A model generated the notes under the pieces. That model was not told where the DNA came from. It made no database searches and saw only the letters and a list, made by a program, of their open reading frames with translations. The position numbers and the translations under genes were made by a program. A stretch of DNA of 64,000 nt from Bradyrhizobium sp. B124 (GTDB lineage Bacteria; Pseudomonadota; Alphaproteobacteria; Rhizobiales; Xanthobacteraceae), in contig NZ_CP152413.1 in the NCBI RefSeq assembly GCF_038967635.1, forward strand, positions 620,001 to 684,000. The letters run 5' to 3'. Within the stretch, counting starts at the first letter, position 1; every line of letters starts with the position of its first letter. Positions 23,763 through 32,353 of this stretch are shown one piece after another.

Positions 23763-26000
23763 TCACTCGCCGAGCGCCTGCTGCAGCATGCTGGCGAGCT
23801 GCGCCTTGCGATAGGGCTTTGCCAGCAGCAGCACGCCTTCGTCGAGGCGGCCGTGATGCACGATCGCGTTCTCGGTATAGCCCGAGGTGTAGAGCACCTT
23901 CATGCCGGGCCGCCGTTTTGCCACTTCGTCGGCGAGCTGCCGGCCGTTCATGCCGCCGGGCATGATGACGTCGGTGAACAAGAGATCGAACTTCTCGCCC
24001 TTGTCGACCAGCGCCAGCGCGGCGCGGGCGTCGGGCACTGCAATGGTCTTGTAGCCGAGGGCGCCAAGCTGCGTGACCACGTAGTTGCGCACCAACTGAT
24101 CGTCTTCCACGACCAGGATGACTTCGCTGCCGCGCCGCGGCGGCTCCGGCGCTGCTACCTCCACCTCGGCCTGGCCGCGGGCAGGCGGCAGATAGAGCTT
24201 GATCGTGGTGCCGTGGCCTTCCTCGCTGTAGATCTTGATGTGGCCGCCGGACTGCTTGACGAAGCCGTACACCATGCTCATGCCGAGGCCGGAGCCCTTG
24301 CCGACCTCCTTGGTGGTGAAGAACGGCTCGAACACCTTGTCCTGCACCGCGTGCGACATGCCGGTGCCGGTGTCGCTGACCGCGAGCAGCACGTAACGGC
24401 CCGGCGTGATGTCGGGATTAACAGCCGCATAAGCGTCGTCGAGCACAATGTTGCTGGTCTCGAACAACAGCTTGCCGCCGTTCGGCATCGCGTCGCGGGA
24501 GTTGATCGCCATGTTGAGCAGCGAGTTAGCAAGCTGCGACGGATCGATATGGACGCTGGCGACATCTGGCGCGAGCACCTGATCAATCTCGATCTGCTCG
24601 CCCAGCGTCGGCCGCAGCAGCTTGGCGATATCGACCACGGTGCCGTTGATGTCGACGGTGCGCGGCTCCAGCGGCTGGCGGCGGGCGAAGGCGAGCAGAT
24701 GCTGGATCAGCTCGCGGCACCGCTCGGCGGCGCGGTCGATCAGCTCGGCGGTTTGCGCAAGCTTCGGCTGGCTGCGCAGGCTGTCGACCAGCGTCTCGGT
24801 GGTGCCGGTGATGACCGTCAGCATGTTGTTGAAGTCGTGCGCGACGCCGCCGGTCAGCTTGCCGATGGCGTCGAGCTTCTGCGCCTGCTGCAGCTTGTGC
24901 TCGGTTTCACGCGAGGCGGTGATGTCGTGATAGATCAGCGCCGCGCCGGTGATGGTGTTGTCGCCGTCGCGCAGCGGCCGGCCCGACACCACGAGGTGAA
25001 TCTCCGACGCGCCGCGCACCGGCCGGGCGACGAATTCCAGCCCGTCGAACTCCTCGCCGCGCAGCGCCTTGGCCGAGGGCATGTCGTTGGCCAGCATCGG
25101 TGTGACGCCGTCGGCCTGGAACACGTTGCTCATGGCGCGCAGCTCGCGGACAGTCATGCCCGGCTTGTAGCGCAGCATCTTCTCGGCGGCCGGGTTCGAG
25201 AGCAGCACGGTGCCGCCGCCGTCGATCACCAGCACCGCCTCCGCCATGCTGCGGAATGTGGTTTCCATCACCGAGGTGGAACGGCGGAGCCCTTCGAGCG
25301 CGGCGCCGAGATCCTTGGTGCGTTCGGCCACCTTGCCCTCGAGCGACAGATTGGTCGCCTTGGTCGCGCTGAGCGCGCCCTGCAGTTCGCGGCTGGCGCG
25401 CCGGGCCGCCAGCGTCAGCGCGACCGCGAGCAGCAGGATCATCACCACGCCGGCAAGGTCGACCGCCAGCAACAGCCGGCCATTGGTCTTCGACTGTTCG
25501 GTGCGAATCCCGAGCAGGCGGCGCTCTTCGGTGACCAGGCGGTCGAGTGCCGCACCGACACTGTCCATCAGCGCGCGGCTCTCGCCCGCGGAGATCAGTG
25601 CCGCTGCGGCGGCCGTGTCGCCCGCCGTGCGCAACCTGATCAGTTCGGCACCGAGCGCAACGGCGCGCTCGACCTGTCCCTTGGTGCCCGCGATCAGCTG
25701 CGCCTCGTCCGGGGCCGACTTCACCGCAGCCATCAAATCGTCGAAGGCGGCGGTGAGGGCGGTGCTCTGCTCGCGAAACTCGTCGGCGAAGGACGCATCG
25801 CCCGTCAGCGCGAACCCGCGCGCCGCGCTCTCGACGCCGCGCGGCAGCGAACGCGCATCCGAAATGCGCTTGAGGATGCCGAGTGCGTGATCGACCGAAT
25901 CAATCTCGCTGCGCGACTTGACATCCAGCCCGATCGACGCCGCGCTGATGACGAGGAGGATCGCAAGGCCGCTGCCGAGGATGAGACGCTGGGAAGCCAT
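23763..26000 (-). CDS. Hybrid sensor histidine kinase with CHASE3 and receiver domains
   Basis: A 745-residue membrane kinase. Order: membrane helix 7-25, CHASE3-like extracytoplasmic sensor to about 185, second helix about 187-210, a coiled linker, a PAS domain about 245-355, HisKA with the phosphorylated His388 in GGVAHDFNNML, HATPase with DTGTGMSHA and GLGMSMVYGFVKQ, and a receiver about 625-740 (VVEDDQLVRNYV; phospho-Asp in LLFTDVIMPGG). The kinase resembles the NtrY-like/PAS hybrid group in Rhizobiales. It is 19 bases downstream of a stand-alone response regulator and forms an operon with it. The signal is unknown. Confidence 0.93.
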   Translation of the reverse strand: MASQRLILGSGLAILLVISAASIGLDVKSRSEIDSVDHALGILKRISDARSLPRGVESAARGFALTGDASFADEFREQSTALTAAFDDLMAAVKSAPDEAQLIAGTKGQVERAVALGAELIRLRTAGDTAAAAALISAGESRALMDSVGAALDRLVTEERRLLGIRTEQSKTNGRLLLAVDLAGVVMILLLAVALTLAARRASRELQGALSATKATNLSLEGKVAERTKDLGAALEGLRRSTSVMETTFRSMAEAVLVIDGGGTVLLSNPAAEKMLRYKPGMTVRELRAMSNVFQADGVTPMLANDMPSAKALRGEEFDGLEFVARPVRGASEIHLVVSGRPLRDGDNTITGAALIYHDITASRETEHKLQQAQKLDAIGKLTGGVAHDFNNMLTVITGTTETLVDSLRSQPKLAQTAELIDRAAERCRELIQHLLAFARRQPLEPRTVDINGTVVDIAKLLRPTLGEQIEIDQVLAPDVASVHIDPSQLANSLLNMAINSRDAMPNGGKLLFETSNIVLDDAYAAVNPDITPGRYVLLAVSDTGTGMSHAVQDKVFEPFFTTKEVGKGSGLGMSMVYGFVKQSGGHIKIYSEEGHGTTIKLYLPPARGQAEVEVAAPEPPRRGSEVILVVEDDQLVRNYVVTQLGALGYKTIAVPDARAALALVDKGEKFDLLFTDVIMPGGMNGRQLADEVAKRRPGMKVLYTSGYTENAIVHHGRLDEGVLLLAKPYRKAQLASMLQQALGE

Positions 26001-26019
26001 CGACGATTAGTACGAGCAA

Positions 26020-26424
26020 TTATTTGGAAAGACGAGCAGAAGGAGCGGACTTCGCAAGACATTCGTTAACGGCGGCAATCAGCGCCTGCGGGGTAAACGG
26101 CTTGCGCAGGCAGGCTGACGCGCCGAGCTCGATCGTCATCCGCAGGAAATCCGGCGCACGGTCGGCATTGGCGAAGGCATAGCCGGACATCGCGATCACG
26201 GGAATATGGGGCGCGCGCTCGTGGAAGACGCGGATCGCCTCGAAACCGCGCATATGCGGCATGAAGACGTCGACCAGCATGACGTCGAACGACGCCTTGT
26301 CCAGCGCGCGCATGCCCGCTTCACCGCCATCCGCGACGGTGACGTCGAAGCCCTGGCGCTGCAAACACACCTCGATGGCGACACACACCATCGGGTCGTC
26401 ATCGACCACGAGAACGCTCGGCAC
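26020..26424 (-). CDS. Stand-alone response regulator (receiver domain)
   Basis: A 134-residue CheY-like receiver without an output domain. VLVVDDDPMV holds the acidic pair, VMLVDVFMPHMRG the phospho-acceptor Asp, PVIAMSGYAF the Ser/Thr switch and CLRKPFTPQ the conserved Lys. It starts with GTG at 26424 (VPSVLVVDD), with GAGG 8 bases upstream. It precedes the hybrid kinase by 19 bases on the same strand, so the two are likely partners in a phosphorelay. Confidence 0.93.
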   Translation of the reverse strand: MPSVLVVDDDPMVCVAIEVCLQRQGFDVTVADGGEAGMRALDKASFDVMLVDVFMPHMRGFEAIRVFHERAPHIPVIAMSGYAFANADRAPDFLRMTIELGASACLRKPFTPQALIAAVNECLAKSAPSARLSK

Positions 26425-26604
26425 GATGCATCCTCTTCCTGCGGCCTCGCGTGCCGTCGACTCGCTTGGCCCGTCTGCCGATTAAGGCGGAACCTGGACG
26501 GAAAGTCTGTATCATAGAATGCATATGCTGTTTGCTGACAAGCAGATTTCCAGCTAGCCCTGACACCATCACTTGTATTTGTCCGCCCACATTACGACGG
26601 GTCC

Positions 26605-27501
26605 ATGACCGCAGTTCCAGTCGCCGGCCGCGCCCCGCTGTCACCGCTCGGTCTCGCATTCCTGGTGGTCGCATCGACCGGCTGGGGTCTCAATTTCCCG
26701 ATCATGAAGTTCCTGCTCACGGAGTGGCCGCCGCTGTCGTCGCGCGGGCTCTGCGGCGTGGTCGGCGCGATCGCACTCGCTCTGGTGGCGGTCGCACGCG
26801 GACAGCCGTTGCGCGTCCCTGACGGCATGTGGTTGCGGCTTGCGCTGGTGTCGACGCTGTCGATCGGCGGCTGGGTCGCGTCGATGGGGCTGGCGCTGAT
26901 CTGGCTGCGGGCCAGCGAGGCGGCCGTGCTCGGGATCTCGATTCCGGTGTGGGTCGCGCTGGTCGCCTGGCCGGTGCTCGGCGAGCGCGTGTCGCTGCCG
27001 CGTGCGCTCGCGCTTGGCGTGGCGCTCGTCGGGATCGCCGCACTGATCGGCGGTGGCGGTCTTGACGCAAGCCTCGGCAAGTTGCCGGGCATCCTGTTCG
27101 CGCTCGCCGGCGCGCTCTGCGTCGGGTTTGGCACGGTGCTGACCAAATTCTTCAAGCTCGCAATGCCGCCGCTGTCGCTCGCGGCCTGGCAGCTCGCGAT
27201 CGGCTGCGTGCCGATCGCGATCGCCGGCGTCCTGATCGAGCAGCCGCAGCTTGCGGCGCTGTCGCAGTTCGGCTGGGCGTCGATGCTCTACATGACGCTG
27301 ATCCAGTTCTGCCTTTGCTATGTCTGCTGGTTCGCGGCGCTGGAGCGGCTGCCGGCGGCGACCGCGTCGATCGGCACGCTGCTGGTGCCCGTCGTGGGTG
27401 TGCTGGCGGCGGCGGCCATGCTGCGCGAGCCGCTCAGCCCGAGCGACATCGCGGCGCTCGTTGTGACGTTCGCGGCCGTCGCGGTGGCGTTGCGGACATG
27501 A
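26605..27501 (+). CDS. EamA/DMT-family permease (paralogue)
   Basis: A 298-residue, ten-segment DMT permease, strongly similar to the one at 22863-23756: STGWGLNFPIMKFLLTEWPP here corresponds to TSVGWGFNWPSTKFLLSELP there, and VWVALVAWPVLGERVSLPRA also aligns. The pair most likely arose by duplication, with the response-regulator/kinase unit between them. Its TGA is followed at once by a bidirectional terminator hairpin. Substrate is unknown. Confidence 0.92.
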   Translation: MTAVPVAGRAPLSPLGLAFLVVASTGWGLNFPIMKFLLTEWPPLSSRGLCGVVGAIALALVAVARGQPLRVPDGMWLRLALVSTLSIGGWVASMGLALIWLRASEAAVLGISIPVWVALVAWPVLGERVSLPRALALGVALVGIAALIGGGGLDASLGKLPGILFALAGALCVGFGTVLTKFFKLAMPPLSLAAWQLAIGCVPIAIAGVLIEQPQLAALSQFGWASMLYMTLIQFCLCYVCWFAALERLPAATASIGTLLVPVVGVLAAAAMLREPLSPSDIAALVVTFAAVAVALRT

Positions 27502-27530
27502 AAAAGGGCGGCGCTGCCGCCGCCCTTCGC
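27500..27530. terminator. Bidirectional terminator
   Basis: AAGGGCGGCG (27504-27513) and CGCCGCCCTT (27518-27527) form a 10-bp stem. On the minus strand it is followed directly by a T run, serving the BA14K-like gene; on the plus strand T-rich sequence follows about 7 bases later, serving the EamA gene. Confidence 0.8.
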
Positions 27531-27547
27531 TGGATTTTTGTTTTTAC

Positions 27548-27591
27548 GCGTTTTCTTCACGCGAACCGGGGACCACTTCGCTTGAAAACGC
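27548..27591. repeat. Palindromic repeat, family R3, copy 1
   Basis: GCGTTTTCTTCACGCGAACC at the left and CACTTCGCTTGAAAACGC at the right form an imperfect palindrome. The same element recurs in weaker form at about 62265-62316. Confidence 0.7.
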
Positions 27592-27611
27592 TCTCGCCGG
27601 CATTGAGGCCG

Positions 27612-28193
27612 TTACGGGCAGGGGTGCCGCAGGCCGTCAAAGCCGAGATAGGTGCCCGAACCCGGGTCGTAGGACCTGTAGCGCTGCGCACAGTAGCTTG
27701 CGTCGCCGCCCGGGGCGACTTCCACGGCGACAGGCGCACTGTCGTCGTAATAGCCGTAGCTGTCGTCATAGTAGCCGTATCCGGGGCCATAACCGCTGTA
27801 ATACGCGCCCGAGGCGAGCGCTCCGCCGACGACTGCGCCCGCAACCGCGCCCGGCCAGAAGCCGCCGCCGCCACGGTGATAACCGCCGTGCCAGCCGCCA
27901 CCGCCGCCGCGCCAACCACCGCCGCCACCGCCGCCGGCCCACTGGCCGCCGCCACCACCGCCATGCCAGCCGCCGCCACCGCCCATCGCAGCACCACGGC
28001 CGCCGCCAAAGCCACCGCCGCCGCCGCCGCCGACATGGCCACCGCCACCGCCGCCGCCGCGCGCACCACCACCACCACCGCCCATTGCGCCCATCTGTGC
28101 GGCAGACTGGGCGAATGAGATGGTCGGCGCCACAGCCAACGGCAGCGCAAGCGCCAGCGCCGCGGCGGTGCTCAGAACCTTCATATTGATCAT
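27612..28193 (-). CDS. Glycine-rich exported BA14K-like protein
   Basis: A 193-residue exported protein starting MINMKVLSTAAALALALPLA with cleavage after a FAQ|SA-like site. GGAG 6 bases before the ATG supports the start at 28193. Residues about 33-110 are almost pure Gly with Trp/His spacers (GGGGGWHGGG), followed by a hydrophobic glycine-zipper-like segment (PGAVAGAVVGGALASGAY), a Tyr-rich stretch and a C-terminal BA14K-type motif (YCAQRYRSYDPGSGTYLGFD, then GLRHPCP). BA14K proteins in Brucella have lectin-like and immunogenic properties. Surface or periplasmic location is expected. Confidence 0.8.
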   Translation of the reverse strand: MINMKVLSTAAALALALPLAVAPTISFAQSAAQMGAMGGGGGGARGGGGGGGHVGGGGGGGFGGGRGAAMGGGGGWHGGGGGGQWAGGGGGGGWRGGGGGWHGGYHRGGGGFWPGAVAGAVVGGALASGAYYSGYGPGYGYYDDSYGYYDDSAPVAVEVAPGGDASYCAQRYRSYDPGSGTYLGFDGLRHPCP

Positions 28194-28457
28194 TTTGGAC
28201 TCCATTAAATCGGACAATGTCTAACCATCTCTGCGGTCGGACGTTCCTGCGCTCGACATTGATTGTCCGTCGTCTTTGCTTGAGCGGCGGCGCATGTATG
28301 GCGGGTGAACAAAACTCCTCGTGACCGCGTCATTTGGTCGCCAAAGGGCCCGCAACCGGGGCCCATCCCGGGAGTGTCGGGCTACCTTGGGGGCGGCTGG
28401 ACATTTGGAGATTCAGGTGGCATCAGAGCCGGACTGCCTCGAACCGACCGGCCACGC

Positions 28458-28868
28458 ATGAAACAATTCCTGCTGAAATTCTTCACCTGGTGGAACGGCC
28501 AGACCTTTGGCACGCAATTGTGGACCTCGCGCTACGGCGAATTGGTCGGCGAGGACGGGCAGGGCAATCGCTACTACCGGACCAAGGGCGGGGAGATCGA
28601 TCCGACGCTGCATTTCGAGCGCCGCTGGGTGGTCTATAACGGCTATGCCGAAGCGTCCCGGATCCCGGCCGGCTGGCACGGCTGGCTGCATCACACGGTT
28701 GATGTGCCCCCGACCGAGGAGACGTACGCGCCGCGGGAATGGGAAAAGCCGCATCTGCCGAACATGACCGGCACCGCGCAGGCTTACCGTCCGTCCGGCT
28801 CGACGCTGGCGAGCGGCCGCCGCCCCAAGGCGACCGGCGACTATCACGCCTGGACGCCGGGAAGCTGA
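28458..28868 (+). CDS. NADH:ubiquinone oxidoreductase subunit NDUFA12
   Basis: A 136-residue homologue of the mitochondrial complex I accessory subunit NDUFA12 (B17.2), found in alphaproteobacterial respiratory complex I. It starts MKQFLLKFFTWWNGQTFGTQ, has GNRYYRTKGGEIDPTLHFER, RRWVVYNGYAEASRIPAGWH and WLHHTVDVPP, the conserved core, and ends in a flexible tail. The frame is open to 28305, but only the ATG at 28458 gives the family N-terminus. In related genomes it usually lies next to a DUF2155 gene and aat; here those are about 8.7 kb away. Confidence 0.93.
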   Translation: MKQFLLKFFTWWNGQTFGTQLWTSRYGELVGEDGQGNRYYRTKGGEIDPTLHFERRWVVYNGYAEASRIPAGWHGWLHHTVDVPPTEETYAPREWEKPHLPNMTGTAQAYRPSGSTLASGRRPKATGDYHAWTPGS

Positions 28869-29019
28869 GCTTCACGCATTGTTGTTTCGGATGTGCGCGC
28901 GCGTAACACCGCGCGTGCGTCGCACACGCGCCTGTGGCAGCGCAAGCGCGCCTGTGGACAACGGTAACAGCGGGGACAGGTGCGCCGCATCCGATGTTGT
29001 CGGCTTGCGCTATGCGCGC

Positions 29020-29230
29020 CTTCGCGGCTCAATGAAGCCATCTTACGGAGATGGGAAACCATCGCGTCGGATCGGGCTCCAGATCGCGACTGTCCCGATG
29101 AGCAGCGGCCTCCGAGTTGGATGCGGCCGGGAGATAGGCCCCCGGTGCAGACGTCCGGAAATCGCCCGCAAATGTGAGGCTGCCGTAAGACAGGAAGGGC
29201 CGCTCGGGAAACCGGGCGGCCTTTTTCTTT
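29020..29230 (+). ncRNA. Candidate small RNA or long structured 3' UTR
   Basis: Upstream of the terminator are hairpins CCATCT-tacgg-AGATGG and ATCGGG...CCCGAT, and the whole segment has no gene. It could be an independent small RNA or the 3' end of the NDUFA12 transcript. No known RNA family (6S, SRP, RNase P, tmRNA) was recognised. The 5' end is a guess. Confidence 0.25.
29198..29230 (+). terminator. Strong rho-independent terminator
   Basis: GGCCGCTCGG (29198-29207), a GAAA tetraloop, CCGGGCGGCC (29212-29221), then TTTTTCTTTG: a 10-bp stem with one G-U pair and a T tract on the plus strand only. Confidence 0.85.
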
Positions 29231-29261
29231 GTCTCACGATCTTCTTTGTCTCACGATCGGG

Positions 29262-29948
29262 TCAGGACAGCCGTGCCGCGGCGCGGCTCATCAATTCACC
29301 CCGGCGCGCGTGTGCCGGTCCCATCCGCTCCTTCATGAAGGCGAGGATCTCGGCCGGCGCGGTATCGGGCGAGCCGGCATTGAACGGCGGGGCCGGGTTG
29401 TATTCGAGCCTGAGCTGGATCGCTTCCGCGGTCTTGCGATCGACCAGCTCGGACACCAGCGTCAGCGCGAAATCGATGCCGGCGGTGACGCCGCCGCCCG
29501 TGAAACGGTTGCGGTCGACGCAGACGCGCGTCTTGGTCGGGATGGCGCCGAAGCCCGCCAGGAAATCGATCGCACTCCAATGCGTGGTGGCGCGATAGCC
29601 CTGCAGCAGACCGGCGGCGCCGAGCACCAGCGATCCCGTGCAGACCGACGTGACGTATTTCGCTCCCTCGGCCTGCTTGCGCAGGAAATCGAGCATCTCC
29701 TCGTCGCCGACCATGTCGTCGGTGCCGAACCCGCCGGGCACGCAGATCACGTCGAGCTGCGGGCAGTCGGCAAAGGTCGTGGTCGGCGTCAGGACCATGA
29801 CGGAGTCGGTCGGGACGGGTTCGATCCGTTTCCAGACCAGATGCACCTTGGCGCCGGGGACCGAGGAGAACACCTGCAGCGGGCCGGTCAGGTCGAGCTG
29901 GGTCACCTTCGGGAAGACGAGCAATCCAATCTGCAGGGGTTCGGACAT
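29262..29948 (-). CDS. inhA: DJ-1/PfpI-family isonitrile hydratase-like protein
   Basis: A 228-residue protein of the DJ-1/PfpI superfamily, matching the length of Pseudomonas isonitrile hydratase InhA, which hydrates isonitriles to N-substituted formamides. It begins MSEPLQIGLLVFPKVTQLDL; the nucleophile-elbow Cys lies in YVTSVCTGSLVLGAAGLL, and CVPGGFGTDDMVGDEE is the preceding conserved stretch. GGAGACCTCCG before the ATG at 29948 supports the start. It is divergent from a GlxA-type regulator with a related domain, the usual arrangement. The enzymatic activity is by family only. Confidence 0.82.
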   Translation of the reverse strand: MSEPLQIGLLVFPKVTQLDLTGPLQVFSSVPGAKVHLVWKRIEPVPTDSVMVLTPTTTFADCPQLDVICVPGGFGTDDMVGDEEMLDFLRKQAEGAKYVTSVCTGSLVLGAAGLLQGYRATTHWSAIDFLAGFGAIPTKTRVCVDRNRFTGGGVTAGIDFALTLVSELVDRKTAEAIQLRLEYNPAPPFNAGSPDTAPAEILAFMKERMGPAHARRGELMSRAAARLS

Positions 29949-30077
29949 CGGAGGTCTCCAAATAGCGCTTGACGGAACCACGATGCCATGGTGGCCTCCT
30001 GTCCAAAATGGCGTAATTCCCTCATTTTCGGACGTCGACGCCGCCTTCGGGGATTCGGCATTGCGAGGATTTGGCAG

Positions 30078-31016
30078 ATGATCGGCATCCTGATCTTTCC
30101 CGACTTCCAGCTGCTCGATGCGGCCGGCCCGATCGCGGCGTTCGAGATCGCGGCGCGCTTTGCCAACAACCCGCCTGATATCAAGACGATCGCGCTGAAG
30201 GCCGGGCCGGTGCGCTCTTCGTCCGGCGTCGAGATGCTGGCGCGCGGCTTCAAGCCGTCGGCGGCGATCACGACGCTGATCATCGCGGGCGGCAACGGCG
30301 TGCGCACGCCGGCGACCTGTCCGACCACGCTGTCATTCGTGCGGCGGATGGCGAGCCGCGGCATCCGCGTCGCCAGCGTCTGCTCGGGCGCCTATGTGCT
30401 GGCCGAGGCCGGCCTGCTCGACGGCCGCCGCGCCACCACGCATTGGCAGCGCACGCCGCATTTCGTGAAGACCTATCCGAAGGTCAAGCTCGAGCCGGAC
30501 CAGATCTTCGTCCGCGACGGCAACATCTGGAGCTCGGCCGGCATCACCGCCGGCATCGATCTCGCACTCGCCATGATCACCGAAGACTACGGCGACGAGG
30601 TCGCGCAGAGCACCGCGCGGCAGCTCGTGCTGTACCATCGGCGCAGCGGCGGGCAGTCGCAGTTTTCCTCGCTGCTGGAATTGAAGGCGCCGAACGGCCG
30701 GTTCGGGCCGCTGCTCGCCTGGGCGCGCGAGCATCTCGACGCGCCGCTGACGGTCGAGGACCTCGCCGACAAGGCCGGGATGAGCTCGCGGCATTTCACC
30801 CGCGCCTTCATCGCGGAGACCGGCACCACGCCGTCGAAAGCGGTCGAACGGTTGAGGATCGAAGTGGCGCGGCAGCGCGTGCAGTCGTCGGGCGAGGCGA
30901 TCGAACGCGTCGCCGAGATCACCGGCTTCCGCGATCCGGAGCGGATGCGCCGCGCCTTCATCCGCGCCTTCGGCCAGCCGCCGCAATCGCTGCGCCGGGC
31001 GTCGCGCGCCGGGTAG
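30078..31016 (+). CDS. GlxA-type AraC regulator with DJ-1/PfpI domain
   Basis: A 312-residue transcription factor: an N-terminal class-I amidotransferase/DJ-1-like sensor (MIGILIFPDFQLLDAAGPIA to about residue 185; Cys in VASVCSGAYVLAEAGLLDGR) and a C-terminal AraC double helix-turn-helix (TVEDLADKAGMSSRHFTRAF and RVAEITGFRDPERMRRAFIR). The ATG at 30078 gives the family start; the frame is open to 29988. It is divergent from the isonitrile-hydratase-like gene across 129 bases and probably regulates it. The ligand is unknown. Confidence 0.92.
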   Translation: MIGILIFPDFQLLDAAGPIAAFEIAARFANNPPDIKTIALKAGPVRSSSGVEMLARGFKPSAAITTLIIAGGNGVRTPATCPTTLSFVRRMASRGIRVASVCSGAYVLAEAGLLDGRRATTHWQRTPHFVKTYPKVKLEPDQIFVRDGNIWSSAGITAGIDLALAMITEDYGDEVAQSTARQLVLYHRRSGGQSQFSSLLELKAPNGRFGPLLAWAREHLDAPLTVEDLADKAGMSSRHFTRAFIAETGTTPSKAVERLRIEVARQRVQSSGEAIERVAEITGFRDPERMRRAFIRAFGQPPQSLRRASRAG

Positions 31017-31265
31017 GTCGTGGACGCGCGGAACTCCGGCGCGTTGTTGGAAAGAACGGTGATCATTCCAGCGGCGAAGCGAACGCGGCTGCCGATGAGC
31101 GACCGTCGCCAAGCTCGCCGGTGCTGCCGGCCGCGGCAATTTGAGTTTGGGACAAGCTCGTTGTCCGATCTCACACGATTCATTCAGTCGTTGCACCGAT
31201 GAACCCGCGCGAAGGTTCCTGTGACCCACGTTAGGTGGGGCGTTGCGGACCCGAGGAGGTTCCAC

Positions 31266-31484
31266 ATGACAAAGCATCGAACGATTACCGGGTTCGTGGC
31301 TGTCACCCTGCTGGCTGTCACTGCAACCGCTGCGACGATCAGGTCGCACCTGCCCCGGACCGAGAGCGTTGTCGTCTCTGACACGGACGCGCTCCCGGCC
31401 AAGGATTTCAGCGACCGCTGGTCCCCGATTTCAGCCTTGCCTCCGGCGACGGACATGGCTGAGCGCGCACCTGACGTGCGTTGA
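31266..31484 (+). CDS. Small membrane-anchored or exported protein
   Basis: A 72-residue protein starting MTKHRTITGFVAVTLLAVTA, with one N-terminal hydrophobic helix and a polar tail rich in Ser, Pro and Asp. GAGGAGG at about 31253-31259 gives a very strong ribosome-binding site 6 bases before the ATG, which argues for a real gene. I recognise no family. It stands alone after the GlxA-type gene. Confidence 0.6.
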   Translation: MTKHRTITGFVAVTLLAVTATAATIRSHLPRTESVVVSDTDALPAKDFSDRWSPISALPPATDMAERAPDVR

Positions 31485-31551
31485 ATAGGTCATTGGCGCA
31501 GGTCCGGCCCAGTCGCGGACACGCCGCGCGCAGAGTTCACCGCAGCACAAA

Positions 31552-31571
31552 GGCCCCGCCGAAGCGGGGCC
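31552..31571 (-). terminator. Possible terminator
   Basis: GGCCCCGC and GCGGGGCC form an 8-bp stem with a 4-base loop. On the minus strand a short TTT follows, which would suit the coiled-coil protein gene at 31727-32161; the T tract is weak. Confidence 0.45.
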
Positions 31572-31576
31572 GGATG

Positions 31577-31621
31577 TTGAACCACTTGATGTTGAACGAC
31601 TTAATCCCGAACGACTTGGTC
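31577..31621. repeat. Three 15-base tandem units
   Basis: TTGAACCACTTGATG, TTGAACGACTTAATC and CCGAACGACTTGGTC follow one another, differing by a few bases. They lie in the gap between the small exported protein and the coiled-coil protein. A minus-strand frame through them exists but has no start signal or family. Confidence 0.55.
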
Positions 31622-31726
31622 TCGAATAGAACTAACGGTTCCGCCGCGCCGGAATAGCGCAGGCCTTCACCTGCACGCCCAAGAATCCACGGATGGCTGA
31701 GCACGAAACGTGCCCGAGCCAAAATA

Positions 31727-32161
31727 TCAATTGCTCAATGTGTCGGTCGCGATCTTCTTCTTGAGAGCTTCACAGGTGTTCCTGACCTCCGTGGTCATCA
31801 ACGAGACGGCTTCGATCTGCAGGAAGAAACGCTTGCCCTGATCGCGGTAACCCGCGGCAAACTCCTTGATCTCCGCGATCATGTCGTGGACGCCCGCCAC
31901 CATGACTTCGCAGTTCTTGGCGGCCGCTTGCAGTTCCGATCCAAGGGCCTCGATTTCTTTCACCGCCGCTTCGTATTCACGCACGACCGCCTCGGCCGAT
32001 AGCTTGCCCACCTCGTTGACGCCGTTGCGGTGCTCGACGTAGTCCGGCATCGGCGAGAGAGGCCGAATGTTGCTGCGTGGGCGATGCGTACTCACCGTGT
32101 CGATTTCGCCCTCGGTCGTTTCCAACGGGGCGCGGGCGAGGACTTCTGCACTGACACTCAT
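31727..32161 (-). CDS. Coiled-coil protein of unknown function
   Basis: A 144-residue soluble protein starting MSVSAEVLARAPLETTEGEI at an ATG with GGAG 7 bases upstream. The N-terminal 45 residues look disordered; residues about 50-140 form a long amphipathic helix pattern (SAEAVVREYEAAVKEIEALG, SELQAAAKNCEVMVAGVHDM, IAEIKEFAAGYRDQGKRFFL). It resembles chemotaxis-type helical bundles in pattern, but no methyl-accepting signature is present. It is alone on its strand. Confidence 0.7.
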   Translation of the reverse strand: MSVSAEVLARAPLETTEGEIDTVSTHRPRSNIRPLSPMPDYVEHRNGVNEVGKLSAEAVVREYEAAVKEIEALGSELQAAAKNCEVMVAGVHDMIAEIKEFAAGYRDQGKRFFLQIEAVSLMTTEVRNTCEALKKKIATDTLSN

Positions 32162-32353
32162 GCGAACGCTCCATAAGTTGTTACGGCGAATGGAGTTTAG
32201 CAATGTCAACGGATTTGTCTCGCTTTTCCACAAGTTTGAAACAGTCCAATTGTGCATCGCAGCATGACGAATCCCAGCCGCAATCACTGCGCCGGGCATG
32301 GCGCGCCGGGTATTGGCGTCGGGCGATCAGGTTCGTTTGCCGTCGGCGAAGCG

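Larger units (their letters stand above)
28869..29261. other. Intergenic region with a possible small RNA
   Basis: A 393-base gap between NDUFA12 and the convergent isonitrile-hydratase-like gene. The first hundred bases are rich in alternating GC repeats (GCGCGCG, CACACGCG). The second half contains several small hairpins and a strong plus-strand terminator (29198-29230). No convincing protein frame is present. Confidence 0.5.

Noticed and set aside
23853..26069. A 738-codon plus-strand frame opposite the hybrid kinase
   Set aside because: It is antisense to well-defined PAS, HisKA, HATPase and receiver domains.
27660..28189. Plus-strand Arg/His-rich frames opposite the glycine-rich gene
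   Set aside because: They are the complement of Gly codons and have no start signals.
27612..28193. The glycine-rich region as a CRISPR or non-coding repeat array
   Set aside because: The repeats are irregular GGN codons within a single frame that has a signal peptide and a BA14K-like end.
31537..31722. A 61-codon minus-strand frame across the 15-base tandem units
   Set aside because: There is no ribosome-binding site or family match, and it overlaps a probable terminator hairpin.
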